64,000 bases of DNA from Paenibacillus xylanexedens (GCF_017874615.1 NZ_JAGIKV010000029.1:1-64000); one strand, 5' to 3'. Positions 7,926-17,635 are shown, counted from the stretch's first letter. The notes: generated from the sequence alone by a model not told the origin. A program made the numbers and translations.

Positions 7926-8864
7926 TCAAGCAAGGATGCTCTCAATCTCCTCGACAATGGCAGCATCCAGCTTCACGCCAGATGCAGCCGCGTTTTCTTT
8001 TACCTGCTCGGGACGACTCGCCCCTACAAGTGCACTGGATACATTGTTCTGGCGCAGAATCCAGGCAAGGGCCAGTTGACCAACCTTCAGATCCAGCTTG
8101 TCCGCCACTTCAATCAGTTGACGAACTTTCCCGATACGATCCGCATTGATCTTTCCTTCGTCCCATCCTAGCTTGGCAGCACGGCTATTCTCTGGGATAT
8201 CGGAAACGGACGTATATTTCCCGGTCAATAGACCTTGAGCAAGCGGGGAATATACGACTTGTCCGATGCCTTTACGCTCGCCGAGCGGGATAATCTCATT
8301 TTCGATATAACGGTCAAACATGTTGTACACCGGCTGATTGACCACGATACGATCCAGAAGCAGACGATCTGCTGTACCCAACGCAGCTTCCATCTGAGCC
8401 GCTGTCCACTGGCTGACACCTACATATAACACCTTGCCTTGGCGTACCAGATCATCGAGCGCGCGGAGTGTTTCTTCAATTGGTGTTTCGGTATGATAAC
8501 GATGGCAGTAATAGATATCCACATATTCAACGCCCAGGCGCTTCAAGCTGGCTTCACATTGCTCCTTGATATGTTTGCGAGACAACCCCTGGTCATTCGG
8601 ACCATCACCCATTTTGCCAAATACTTTGGTTGCAAGTACATAAGAGTCACGGGAATATGCTTTGAGCGTCTGCCCCAGCAGTTCTTCTGCTGCACCCCGT
8701 TCGTATACATTGGCAGTATCAAAAAAGTTAATGCCTTCATCAAATGCAGTTTCAATTGATTTCACCGCATTCTCACGTTCCACATACCCTCCGTACGTCA
8801 GCCAGCTTCCCAGGCTGATCTCGCTTACTTTCAGTCCGCTTCCACCTAATCTGCGATAATCCAA
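7926..8864 (-). CDS. aldo/keto reductase (Kv-beta/YghZ-like)
   Basis: A 312-residue NADPH-dependent TIM-barrel reductase. The catalytic tetrad is visible: Asp in FDTANVYERG, Tyr in the same motif, Lys in LATKVFG and His in YYCHRYH. The NADPH-binding end has ALAWILRQNNVSSALVGASRPEQV. The start is a TTG giving (M)DYRRLGGSG, 7 bases after GAGGAGG; the upstream ATG would lie beyond that ribosome site. The family resembles the potassium-channel beta subunits and YghZ methylglyoxal reductase. The physiological substrate is unknown. Confidence 0.93.
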   Translation of the reverse strand: MDYRRLGGSGLKVSEISLGSWLTYGGYVERENAVKSIETAFDEGINFFDTANVYERGAAEELLGQTLKAYSRDSYVLATKVFGKMGDGPNDQGLSRKHIKEQCEASLKRLGVEYVDIYYCHRYHTETPIEETLRALDDLVRQGKVLYVGVSQWTAAQMEAALGTADRLLLDRIVVNQPVYNMFDRYIENEIIPLGERKGIGQVVYSPLAQGLLTGKYTSVSDIPENSRAAKLGWDEGKINADRIGKVRQLIEVADKLDLKVGQLALAWILRQNNVSSALVGASRPEQVKENAAASGVKLDAAIVEEIESILA

Positions 8865-8956
8865 TGTACATCCTCCTCTGTTGGTTATAAAGATGAAGTT
8901 CACTTTCTATTGTAACGTAACCAGCTCGGAATAAAAGGGCTTTGGCTCAGAAAATG

Positions 8957-8987
8957 GAAAATGAAAAGAAGCGCACCTAAGGTGCGC
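8957..8987 (-). terminator. terminator of the hybrid kinase gene
   Basis: GCGCACC-TAA-GGTGCGC at 8971-8987 forms a 7-bp stem. On the minus strand it is followed by CTTCTTTTCATTTT. Confidence 0.7.
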
Positions 8988-9015
8988 CGAATAAAGATTT
9001 ATCTATGATCATGAT

Positions 9016-10653
9016 TTAAGGCAAAGTAATGCTCAATGCATTCAACAGATCAGCCTGTCTGACCGGCTTGGTCAGAACAGCATCAAAGGCTTCTGCTTCA
9101 TGCAATTCAATGTGCATACCATAAGGAACAAGAACAATGACGGGCAAATTCTGCAGTCGCTGTTTCAGTTCATGTACAAAATCGACCGCACCGCCTTCCA
9201 GTAACCCCATATCCACCACGGCTACATCCGGCATGAATCCTTCCTTAATCCAATCATGCGCTACTGTCAGACCTGAGGTCATATGTACATCCATCTCCCA
9301 CCTACGCATCAGGGAAGAGACGCCTTGCAAAATGTCAGGGTCCTTGGCAAGCAACACCTTTTTCCCTTTTAACCGCTGCTGAACACTTGCGAGTTGAGGT
9401 AACTCCCAGTATCTGCGCAACGGAAGGGAGATGTTAAATTCCGTCTCATTTTCCTTCACACTGCTCACCTGAATACGGCCATGCATGAGAATGGCAAGAT
9501 TCTGGCTTACAGCTAAACCCAGATTGCTTCCAATCAGTTTTTGGATATTCAAATTTTCATCTTGGCTGTTAAAGGTTTGTGTCTTCTTGTCCGATAACAT
9601 CTGACCCGTGTACTTCACCTTGAGCAGAAGTGTACCGGTCTCCTCCAATTCTTCTCCGTTCACTACTGCTGTGATCAGAACCGAACCTTCACGCGTTGAA
9701 TCGAGAGCATACTGAATGACGTGTGCAAGCAACTGTCCAATCTTGACTTCATCACCAACGAACACTTGAGATACATTCAGTTCAAGATTTAATCCCAACT
9801 CAATGTTCTTGCCCGTCGCAATCCCGGCATAGAGATACACGGTATTTTCAATGGTGCCTACCAGATCAAACGGATCATCATGTATAACCGTTTTACCTGC
9901 TTCATTAATGTTGAAATTCATCATATTATTCAGCAAGGAAAGCAGAATATTGCCGCTTGTCTCAATCATGTTCACATATTCGGACTGCTCCTCGGGCATA
10001 TCTGGTGTGCGTATCAGATCTGTCAGTCCCAAAATACCGTTCAAGGGATTGCGAATCTCGTGACTCATTAGCTTCAACATCTGTGTTTTGGTCATGGCCT
10101 CAGATTCGGCACGTTCTTTCTCTGCCTGGAGCTGTTCTTGCATTTGTTCCGAATCACTCAATTTCAGCTCCTGAACATGCAATGTGCTTTCCAGATCAAC
10201 AACATAACCCAGAAATACAGCCATCGCCTTCAGTGTCTTCATATCGGTTTCGCTGATCACATAACCAGGATCATCCATCAGACAGATGGTGCCAAATGTT
10301 TCGCCCGATCTTCTCATAATAGGCACGCCCACGAAGAAGCGATTGCCAAGTCCGCTCGTAACGCCCATGGATCGTGTCATCGGATGTTCACATGTATCCG
10401 GGATCGTAAGAACGCTACCGTTGTCTCTTAAAACCAGGCTGCAATATGAATCCGTAAATGGAAGTGCACTGCCTTTAACAACTAACTCTTCCGTACGATT
10501 AAAGGCCTCCAAAATGACATTGGTCACCCCGTCATTCGTGGCAACAAAGATGGTATTGACCTTCAATATACCGCTTAATACGTCTACGATATGGGCCGCA
10601 GCTTCCTTTATATCTTCATAGAAACCTCTCGTAATGCCTTCTGCCGTCCCCAT
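9016..10653 (-). CDS. GAF-sensor hybrid histidine kinase, ATP-binding motifs degenerate
   Basis: A 545-residue soluble hybrid kinase: GAF domain (~10-160), a coiled coil (~165-195), a HisKA dimerisation domain with the phospho-acceptor in MSHEIRNPLNGI (~203-214), an ATPase-like domain, and a C-terminal receiver with VVDMGLL and TKPV. The N box reads QLLAHVIQYALDST, with Tyr where the Mg-binding Asn is normal, and the G1 box reads VKYTGQML, with Tyr instead of the adenine-contacting Asp. GSNLGLAVS is retained. It may be kinase-dead and act as an acceptor or scaffold. The chosen ATG follows AAGGGG by 6 bases. No partner gene is adjacent. Confidence 0.9.
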   Translation of the reverse strand: MGTAEGITRGFYEDIKEAAAHIVDVLSGILKVNTIFVATNDGVTNVILEAFNRTEELVVKGSALPFTDSYCSLVLRDNGSVLTIPDTCEHPMTRSMGVTSGLGNRFFVGVPIMRRSGETFGTICLMDDPGYVISETDMKTLKAMAVFLGYVVDLESTLHVQELKLSDSEQMQEQLQAEKERAESEAMTKTQMLKLMSHEIRNPLNGILGLTDLIRTPDMPEEQSEYVNMIETSGNILLSLLNNMMNFNINEAGKTVIHDDPFDLVGTIENTVYLYAGIATGKNIELGLNLELNVSQVFVGDEVKIGQLLAHVIQYALDSTREGSVLITAVVNGEELEETGTLLLKVKYTGQMLSDKKTQTFNSQDENLNIQKLIGSNLGLAVSQNLAILMHGRIQVSSVKENETEFNISLPLRRYWELPQLASVQQRLKGKKVLLAKDPDILQGVSSLMRRWEMDVHMTSGLTVAHDWIKEGFMPDVAVVDMGLLEGGAVDFVHELKQRLQNLPVIVLVPYGMHIELHEAEAFDAVLTKPVRQADLLNALSITLP

Positions 10654-11017
10654 GATCCACCCCTTTTGTCTTAGCTGCACTTTCTAATCTGTATATCAGA
10701 ATGTTTAATCACGTACAAGGGTTCATCAAGAATCCGAATAGCTGTCACAATCTATACTTATATGATTAACACTGTAGAAGTAAAAGAGAATCATTCTGCC
10801 TGCCGATAGCCCGTTTTCGGACAAAAGCAGGTCTTTAACTGATGGTTTAAAGACCGAAAATGTATTGCAAATCGCCTTTTCAGATTGATTAAAGTCCATC
10901 TTGTCCGACTTCGTATAATTATCCTTGCAGGTAACTAGCAATTATACGCTTCTACTCAGACTTTGGGAACCTTTGTCCGCAGCAATTAAAGGAAAGTCCA
11001 CTTGGTCCAGTAAGTTG

Positions 11018-11033
11018 TGTGACCATTATCACA
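11018..11033. promoter_or_regulatory. Fnr/Crp-type box upstream of nrdD
   Basis: TGTGA-CCATTA-TCACA is a perfect 5-6-5 palindrome equal to the Bacillus Fnr consensus half sites. Anaerobic activation of nrdDG by an Fnr-type regulator fits this oxygen-sensitive enzyme. The rest of the 482-base gap from 10654 to 11135 shows nothing else that I can name apart from the NrdR boxes. Confidence 0.7.
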
Positions 11034-11042
11034 CCCAAAAAA

Positions 11043-11084
11043 CCACATATAGTTTATAAATGGATAAGACGAATCTACATATAG
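11043..11084. promoter_or_regulatory. tandem NrdR boxes upstream of nrdD
   Basis: CCACATATAG at 11043-11052 and CTACATATAG at 11075-11084 match 8 and 9 of 10 positions of the NrdR core CwAtATaTwG. They are 32 bp apart, about three helical turns, the usual spacing of NrdR box pairs. They lie 52 bases and more before the nrdD start. Confidence 0.75.
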
Positions 11085-11135
11085 TATTTAACATGAATTG
11101 AATGATATCCAAAATCATTTTAGGAGGAACCTTAC

Positions 11136-13097
11136 ATGAACATGCTTGAGTATGCCACTCCACCGGCATCCGATCTATTATCCGACCTGGGAAGACGAAT
11201 TATTGGCGCAGAAGACGCCGATACGCTGAGGGAAAATGCGAATCTGAACGGAGACTCCTTCAGCGGTAAAATGAGCAGGCTCGGTTCGGAGACCGCCAAG
11301 TGGCATGCTCTGCGTCATGTGTTGCCGGAAGAGCTTGCCCAAGCTGTGGAGAATGGGGATCTGTATGTACACGATTTGGATCAGTATGCTCTTGGAACGA
11401 CCAACTGTATCTTTATCCCGTTTGACCGTCTCCTTGCTGCGGGTTTCAACACAGGCAACGGATCAGTTCGCACACCTCAGACGATCATGTCCGCAATGGC
11501 CCTGGTTGCGATCATCTTCCAATCCCAGCAGAACAGTCAATATGGCGGTGTATCGGCCAATAAGATTGACTGGGATCTGGCCCCTTATGTACAGCGATCG
11601 TTCCGCAAACATTATCGCAAAGGGCAACGTCTATTTGGTGAGCATGCCCTGCTCGAGGATGAACAGCTTCATCTGGACAGCATCGAAGCGAAGAATCAAT
11701 GTCCGCGGGCATATGCCTTCGCTTATGAAGAGACTGAACTGGAGACAGGACAAGCTGCTGAATCACTGATTCATAACCTGAATACGATGAGCAGCCGGGC
11801 GGGTGGTCAGATTCCATTTACTTCACTGAACTATGGATTATGTACTTCTGCGGAAGGACGGTTGGTATCACGCTCGTTGCTGGAAGCAACCATTCGTGGC
11901 CTGGGCAACGGGGAGACTCCCGTGTTCCCTCAACATATTTTCCAATGTAAACAGGGGATCAATCAGGCTCAAGGAGAGCCGAACTATGATCTGTTCCGGC
12001 TCGCAGTCACCTGTTCATCCCGGCGGATGTATCCTAACTTTGTCAATGTGGATGCCTCTTTCAATCTGCCTTTCTATCATCCGGAAGATCCGGATACGAT
12101 CATCGCAACTATGGGATGCCGCACACGTACACTGGCAGACCGGTTTGGTCGCAATCGTCAAAGTGGTAAAGGTAACCTGTCCTTCAACACCATTAACCTC
12201 GTTAAGCTCGGCATCCGGTTTGGCATCTGCCAAGGTGCCAGAGCTGTCGCTGACCGGGCCGGATTCTATACTGCTTTGGAGTCGGTTATGCATAATGCCG
12301 CTTCCGGCCTGCTGCACCGCTACCGAATTCAGACAGCACAGCCTGCCAAGGCATCGGACTTCATGATGCGGGAGGGTGTGTGGGAAGGTGGAGAACAGCT
12401 TGACCCGAACGAGCCGGTTGCCGATCTATTAAAGCATGGAACATTATCTCTTGGTTTTATCGGTCTCGCGGAATGTATGACAGCTCTCTATGGGCGCCAT
12501 CATGGGCAGGACCCTCATGTACATCGCGAAGCGCTCAACATTATTCGGACCATGAGAGAGTTCTGTGACCGGATGAGCGAGCAGCATAACTTGAATATCA
12601 CCCTGTTTGCCACACCTGCTGAAGGGTTGTCCGGCAAATTCACGAAGATCGACAGAGCCCATTATGGCATTATTCCCGGGGTTAATGATCGTGAGTATTA
12701 TACGAACTCGTTCCATATCCCGGTATACCACACGCTTCCAGCATATCGGAAGATTGAACTGGAGGCTCCTTTCCACACGTTATGTAATGCGGGTGCAATC
12801 TCCTATGTGGAGCTTGACGGAAACGTTCGGGCCAACACCGCAGCTTTCCTGCGAATTGTACAGTATGCACTGGCGCAGGATATCGGTTATTTCTCCATTA
12901 ATCATCCGATTGATCGCTGCCCTGCATGTGGTTATGAAGGCGTCATTGGGGATGTATGCCCAGGCTGTGAAGCCCACGAGAATCATGTACACTTCCAGCG
13001 GTTACGCCGCGTAACTGGCTATCTGACCGGAGATTACAAAGTACGCTTTAATGCTGCGAAGCAGGCCGAAGTGCGGGATCGGGTGAAGCACCGGTGA
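11136..13097 (+). CDS. nrdD: anaerobic (class III) ribonucleoside-triphosphate reductase
   Basis: A 653-residue glycyl-radical enzyme that reduces ribonucleotides to deoxyribonucleotides without oxygen. The C-terminal zinc site is CPACGYEG..CPGC (~606-622) and the radical Gly lies in RVTGYLTGDYKVRF (~631-644). Substrate-site segments such as NQCPRAYAFAYEE and GNLSFNTINLVKLGI are typical of the family. The protein is shorter than E. coli NrdD and starts directly with the barrel domain, so no N-terminal ATP-cone is seen. AGGAGG lies 8 bases before the ATG. Its stop overlaps nrdG by four bases. Fnr-type and NrdR-type boxes are upstream. Confidence 0.96.
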   Translation: MNMLEYATPPASDLLSDLGRRIIGAEDADTLRENANLNGDSFSGKMSRLGSETAKWHALRHVLPEELAQAVENGDLYVHDLDQYALGTTNCIFIPFDRLLAAGFNTGNGSVRTPQTIMSAMALVAIIFQSQQNSQYGGVSANKIDWDLAPYVQRSFRKHYRKGQRLFGEHALLEDEQLHLDSIEAKNQCPRAYAFAYEETELETGQAAESLIHNLNTMSSRAGGQIPFTSLNYGLCTSAEGRLVSRSLLEATIRGLGNGETPVFPQHIFQCKQGINQAQGEPNYDLFRLAVTCSSRRMYPNFVNVDASFNLPFYHPEDPDTIIATMGCRTRTLADRFGRNRQSGKGNLSFNTINLVKLGIRFGICQGARAVADRAGFYTALESVMHNAASGLLHRYRIQTAQPAKASDFMMREGVWEGGEQLDPNEPVADLLKHGTLSLGFIGLAECMTALYGRHHGQDPHVHREALNIIRTMREFCDRMSEQHNLNITLFATPAEGLSGKFTKIDRAHYGIIPGVNDREYYTNSFHIPVYHTLPAYRKIELEAPFHTLCNAGAISYVELDGNVRANTAAFLRIVQYALAQDIGYFSINHPIDRCPACGYEGVIGDVCPGCEAHENHVHFQRLRRVTGYLTGDYKVRFNAAKQAEVRDRVKHR

Positions 13098-13603
13098 ATC
13101 TATATGGTTACATCCCGGAATCGGTGAATGAAGGGACAGGCCTACGTGCTGTGTTGTTCATCAGCGGATGTCGTCACGCCTGTCCGGGCTGCTTCAGTCC
13201 GGATTCATGGAGCTTTCGAGCGGGTGAGCCCTTTACAGAGGAGCGGCAGCAGCAGATTCTGCATGAAGTGACGACCCATCCGTTGCTGGATGGCGTTACG
13301 TTGTGTGGTGGTGATCCCTTTTTCTCGGCAGCAGAATGTACGTCTTGGGTCCAGCAGCTCCGCGCTGCAAGTCCTGATCTGACGGTATGGGCCTACACGG
13401 GATTCGAATATGAAGAACTGATTACCGACACTGCAAGAGCGGAGCTTGCCCGGTTGTGTGATGTGATTATTGACGGTCGATACGTTGAAGCGGAGCGTGA
13501 TGTCTCCCTTCCCTTCCGCGGCAGCCGGAATCAGCGTTTGATTGATGTCAGTGCAACACTAGCCACTCGAACCATCGTTACAATGCAGCTCAGTATGCTG
13601 TAA
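13094..13603 (+). CDS. nrdG: anaerobic ribonucleotide reductase activating protein
   Basis: A 169-residue radical-SAM enzyme that generates the glycyl radical on NrdD. The iron-sulphur motif CRHACPGC (CxxxCxxC, ~residues 22-29) and the Gly-Gly-Asp-Pro segment (LCGGDPFFS) are present. It starts with GTG inside the nrdD stop (GTGA overlap), so translation is coupled and the two proteins are made together. Length is normal for NrdG. Confidence 0.96.
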   Translation: MNLYGYIPESVNEGTGLRAVLFISGCRHACPGCFSPDSWSFRAGEPFTEERQQQILHEVTTHPLLDGVTLCGGDPFFSAAECTSWVQQLRAASPDLTVWAYTGFEYEELITDTARAELARLCDVIIDGRYVEAERDVSLPFRGSRNQRLIDVSATLATRTIVTMQLSML

Positions 13604-13630
13604 ACATTGGTTTTATTCCCCTCACCAACT

Positions 13631-13666
13631 AACAAGGCACGGGTCCCCAGCGGACTCGTGCCTTGT
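13631..13666 (+). terminator. long hairpin after nrdDG
   Basis: AACAAGGCACGGGTCC pairs with GGACTCGTGCCTTGTT (16 pairs, one G-T) around a 4-base loop. No U tract follows, so it may protect or process the 3' end rather than act as a classical intrinsic terminator. Confidence 0.6.
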
Positions 13667-13820
13667 TGGTGTATAGCGGTCTTCTTTAAAAGAATAGGTT
13701 TTATCCATTCTCTCTATTTTCTTCTCTATTGCATGACGATATATAATATAGGTAGTTATTAAGTTAGCATTTAAAATTTAACCGTTTACATAAGGTAACC
13801 AGGGAGGAATCATCTTTTAT

Positions 13821-14660
13821 ATGGATATTGTTCAAGCATTAATTACATGTATGCCTTTCTTTCGAGATACGATTCGTCAGGATGTAACCCTCTCCGTTAT
13901 TGATCATGAAAAATTCTTATATTTCTCAGCAGGGGAATCGTTAAAACAACTGAATTATCAACCCGGCGACCCTCTATTGGATGGAAATCGAAATTTTGCT
14001 GATCTCAACGGCGGTACAGTCAAACGATTCGATCACTACCCTAAAGATTTATTCGGTGTTCCTTTTGACGTGGCTTTTATCCCCATTAAAAATGAGAAAG
14101 GTGAAGTCATCGCCCTGTTTAACCTGCTCTACAGTATGGATGACCAGGACCAGTTACAACAGCTCATGGATGCTACCGAAAATCTGACTAACCAGTTAAT
14201 TGACAGTGTACAGCATGTAGCTGCACACTCCGAGGAACTCAGTGCCACAACCGAAGAGATCCGGAACAATTCCAAACAAGCCGTACAGAAATCAGGAAAT
14301 GTAACTCAAGTTGCCAGCTTCATTCGCGAAATCTCCGAACAGACGAATCTGCTCGGCTTGAATGCAGCTATAGAAGCTGCTCGTGTAGGCGAAGCAGGTG
14401 CAGGTTTTGGCGTTGTTGCCAAAGAGATTCGCAAACTGTCTGTGGATACCAAAGAAGCGACTGCCCGTATTGAAGATTCTCTTCTCTCGGTTCGGCAATC
14501 CATTCAAGGCATGGAGAATGAACTTGGTGAGATCACGGCAAGCTCCCAAGAACAGGCTGAACTCGTAAACAATTTCATGAGCACAATTGAGCAACTGAAT
14601 GAAACCAACAAACAATTGAAGCAATTTGTGCAAAAAATGATTACGTTTGACGGAAAATAA
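13821..14660 (+). CDS. soluble methyl-accepting chemotaxis-type protein (YfmS-like)
   Basis: A 279-residue cytosolic chemoreceptor without membrane segments. Residues ~1-120 are a PAS-like sensor (DIVQALITCMPFF, VIDHEKFLYFSAGES, then a sheet ending FNLLYSMDDQ). Residues ~125-279 are a short four-helix signalling bundle with the conserved hairpin tip ISEQTNLLGLNAAIEAARVGE. The size and plan resemble the soluble Bacillus receptor YfmS. It should signal to CheA/CheW, which are not in this window. The ligand is unknown. Confidence 0.9.
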   Translation: MDIVQALITCMPFFRDTIRQDVTLSVIDHEKFLYFSAGESLKQLNYQPGDPLLDGNRNFADLNGGTVKRFDHYPKDLFGVPFDVAFIPIKNEKGEVIALFNLLYSMDDQDQLQQLMDATENLTNQLIDSVQHVAAHSEELSATTEEIRNNSKQAVQKSGNVTQVASFIREISEQTNLLGLNAAIEAARVGEAGAGFGVVAKEIRKLSVDTKEATARIEDSLLSVRQSIQGMENELGEITASSQEQAELVNNFMSTIEQLNETNKQLKQFVQKMITFDGK

Positions 14661-14770
14661 AAATACGTTTAATGGACAATACAAGCACGGTTCATATCAT
14701 AAAAATTTGTATAATTCGTTTCCTACCGCTCAGGGGATTTATGCAAAATGGTCATTAAACAACAAACTAA

Positions 14771-14797
14771 GCCTCCGAATAAGTTCGGAGGCTTTTT
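14771..14797 (+). terminator. intrinsic terminator of the soluble chemoreceptor gene
   Basis: GCCTCCGAA-TAAG-TTCGGAGGC followed by five T. It lies in the gap between convergent genes and may work in both directions. Confidence 0.9.
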
Positions 14798-14812
14798 CAT
14801 GAGCTATTTGAC

Positions 14813-17635
14813 TTAACGAATCTCAAAGTGACTGATGCGCACACCCGCAGACAACACAATGTATACATCCTGCGCACCTGATGCACCTGTGAGTTCCGCC
14901 TTCACGGTAGACCACTGCTGGGCTTCACCTTGTGCCAGTTCCACACGTCCTGCGAGCGTACCGTCTGGTGAACCGAGTCGAACTTCCAACACAGCGCCTG
15001 CTTTTTCCGCGGATACACGAGCTTCAATTGCTGCTGCCCCACTACCCAGATCGGCATCCTTAAAGGCAATCCATCCTTGCTCACCAACTACACGGACAGC
15101 ACTTCCGCCCTCTTTGCTCTCATCCAGATCAACACCCAAGTATGCATCATAATTCTCGGCATGAGTAGCCACACCCAGATTACGGGCAGGGATCGTCTCT
15201 CCTTCTACCGTCAGGTCTGCAACCAGCTGAACATCGGAGGATGACTTGGCAACCATAATAGAGTAAGTTCCACCTTCCACGACATACCGATCACGAGTTA
15301 CATCCCAGATTGCCAGTTCCTGAACAGGCAAAGTAAAGCTGACCTTCGCTGTAGCTCCCGCTTCGATATGAAGACGACGGAATCCTTTTAACGTTTTGAG
15401 TGGACGTTTCACCCGGGATTTGCCTGCACGAACGTACAACTGTACAACCTCGTCGCTGGCAATTGAACCGGTATTGGTTACATCTACAGTTACCGTAACG
15501 TTGCCCTCTGTACCCACTTGAGCTGGGCTAAGTTTCAAATTGCTGTATTTAAATGTTGCATACGTCAGACCATGTCCAAACGGATACAATACATTGCCTT
15601 CAAAATATTGATATGTCCGACCAGATTGAATGATATCGTAATCTTTGATGTCGGTCAGTTGATCTGCCGATTGTACCCATGTCATATTCAGACGGCCTGC
15701 TGGTGCATAGTCGCCATACAAGACGTCAGCTACTGCGTTACCCAGTTCCTGTCCTGCGTGTGAAGTATACAATACCGCCGGGATGTTCTCCTGAACCCAG
15801 TTGGATGTGAACGGATAACTACCCACGATGACAACTACCGTGTTCGGGTTCGCGGCATAGACCGCCTCAACCAGACGTTGCTGGGATTCGGCGAGATCCA
15901 GACTTGGACGGTCAATCTCTTCTTTACCATTTACAAGCGGATTATTACCAACAAAGACAATCGCCGTTTCCGCAGCCTTAGCTGCTGCTACCGCTTCTTC
16001 AAGTCCGTTCACAATCACATCCTGCTTGAACGTCTCTGTGGCACCAAAGGTTTTCAGTTCTTCGGACACTACTAATGCATCGTTTCCACCATTAGGTGCA
16101 GTCACCGTTTTGCCATTCCAAGTAGTCAGACCTACACTGCCATCCTCTTGTGGCAACAGGTGGAATACTTCCTTCACGAACCAGCCGTATACTTCATCAG
16201 CGGAAGCCGTTACGGTCTCTTCATCTGTGGTCAGATATTTGCCGTTGCTTTCGGCCTGCAAGGTATAACTTCCGAAGCCCCAGTCGGACACCATAAACGT
16301 CTCCGCTTCTCCCGAAGCAATCACAGGTGATTTTTCACCTTCTGCCAGTCCAATTTTCTTCCCACTGGCTACGGAAGTTAACGTAATACGGTCATTACCA
16401 TCCTTGAACGATACTTTATCGCTGCCTACTTTGCCACGGATCGCCTCAAGCGGGGATACGTTATACGGCATGGTGCCTGCATACCAGTCACGATAGACCG
16501 TTCCACCCAACTGACCAATCACAGCCACTTTACCAGCTTTTGTTTTGTCCAGCGGGAGCGTGCCTTTGTCGTTTTTGAGCAATACCACTTGTTCTCTTGC
16601 AGCTCTGAGCGACAGTTCTTTTGCTTTCTCTGTCATCATGGACTCTTCACCAATAGAAGCGTACGGGTTGCCTTCTTCCGGATCGAACTCACCCAGACGG
16701 AAACGCACACGGAACGTATTAAACAACGCCTTGTCGATGTCATCCATCGTGAGCGTACCTTGTTCCAATCCTTCACGCAGTGCCTGTTTGGACAGCTCAG
16801 CATCATCGGTGATGCTATCAATTCCGGCCTTCACGGATTCTACGGTACCTGGTGTGTGGGAATCATAGTATTTATGATCATTCTTGATGCCCATTACATC
16901 GCCTGCATCACTGACAATGAAACCATCCATGCCCCATTCGCCTTTGACAATCTCGTTCACAAAAGGATGCAACAACGCTGGCGTACCATTAATGGAGTTG
17001 TACGCCGTCATCATGGACTGTGCGCCGCCTTCCTTAAATGGCTTCTCAAACGCCTTTAGATAATATTCACGCATGTTACGTGGATCAATGCTGGACGAAC
17101 CACTTCCGCGATCCACTTCGTTATTATTGGCGAGGAAATGCTTCAAGGTAGCGACCGCTTTGTAATACTTTGGATGGTCACCCTGAATTCCTTTGACCAA
17201 TGCTGTTGTCAGCTCGGCTGTCAGTTCCGGGTCTTCACCATACGCCTCTTCATTCCGTCCCCAGCGCGGGTCACGTTCCATATCCACTGTAGGTGCCCAC
17301 AGCGTAAGACCGTTCACTGCCGGATTTCGTTTATAAAATACACGCGCCTCGTCTCCGAGCACGGAGCCAATCTCTTTCATCAGATCCGCATCCCATGTGC
17401 ATGCAAGCCCCACCGGTTGTGGGAAGGATGTTGCTTCTCCAAGCCAGGCCAGGCCGTGTGCCGCTTCTGTTCCATGTTTGTATGCAGGCACACCCAGGCG
17501 GTCTACTGCCGGCTGATATTGCAGCATGGATTCAATTTTTTCATCTTCCGTCAAGCGGGATACAAGGTCCTTCACCCGGGTGTCTAACTCTAGTGCTGTA
17601 TCTTGAAACGGATATTTCGTTTGGTTGGTCGTCAT
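14813..17635 (-). CDS. glycoside hydrolase family 3 protein with inserted beta domain and CBM6-like tail
   Basis: A 940-residue intracellular GH3 enzyme (beta-glucosidase or beta-xylosidase type), with no signal peptide. The N-terminal barrel has the GH3 hallmarks ERDPRWGRNEEAYGEDP, KHFLANNNEVDRG and the nucleophile Asp in IVSDAGDV (~residues 242-249). The second GH3 domain is interrupted at ~405-540 by a beta-rich segment (SYTLQAESNGKYLTTDEE-like), resembling a beta-trefoil or fascin-like module. A fibronectin-like domain follows at ~690-800 and a CBM6-like sheet at ~850-940. AAAGGAG is 7 bases before the ATG. A cre-like site lies upstream. Sugar specificity cannot be read from sequence alone. 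Confidence 0.93.
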   Translation of the reverse strand: MTTNQTKYPFQDTALELDTRVKDLVSRLTEDEKIESMLQYQPAVDRLGVPAYKHGTEAAHGLAWLGEATSFPQPVGLACTWDADLMKEIGSVLGDEARVFYKRNPAVNGLTLWAPTVDMERDPRWGRNEEAYGEDPELTAELTTALVKGIQGDHPKYYKAVATLKHFLANNNEVDRGSGSSSIDPRNMREYYLKAFEKPFKEGGAQSMMTAYNSINGTPALLHPFVNEIVKGEWGMDGFIVSDAGDVMGIKNDHKYYDSHTPGTVESVKAGIDSITDDAELSKQALREGLEQGTLTMDDIDKALFNTFRVRFRLGEFDPEEGNPYASIGEESMMTEKAKELSLRAAREQVVLLKNDKGTLPLDKTKAGKVAVIGQLGGTVYRDWYAGTMPYNVSPLEAIRGKVGSDKVSFKDGNDRITLTSVASGKKIGLAEGEKSPVIASGEAETFMVSDWGFGSYTLQAESNGKYLTTDEETVTASADEVYGWFVKEVFHLLPQEDGSVGLTTWNGKTVTAPNGGNDALVVSEELKTFGATETFKQDVIVNGLEEAVAAAKAAETAIVFVGNNPLVNGKEEIDRPSLDLAESQQRLVEAVYAANPNTVVVIVGSYPFTSNWVQENIPAVLYTSHAGQELGNAVADVLYGDYAPAGRLNMTWVQSADQLTDIKDYDIIQSGRTYQYFEGNVLYPFGHGLTYATFKYSNLKLSPAQVGTEGNVTVTVDVTNTGSIASDEVVQLYVRAGKSRVKRPLKTLKGFRRLHIEAGATAKVSFTLPVQELAIWDVTRDRYVVEGGTYSIMVAKSSSDVQLVADLTVEGETIPARNLGVATHAENYDAYLGVDLDESKEGGSAVRVVGEQGWIAFKDADLGSGAAAIEARVSAEKAGAVLEVRLGSPDGTLAGRVELAQGEAQQWSTVKAELTGASGAQDVYIVLSAGVRISHFEIR

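Noticed and set aside
10726..10941. 71-codon minus-strand frame upstream of nrdD
   Set aside because: No clear ribosome site and AT-rich low-information content; more likely leader or promoter sequence.
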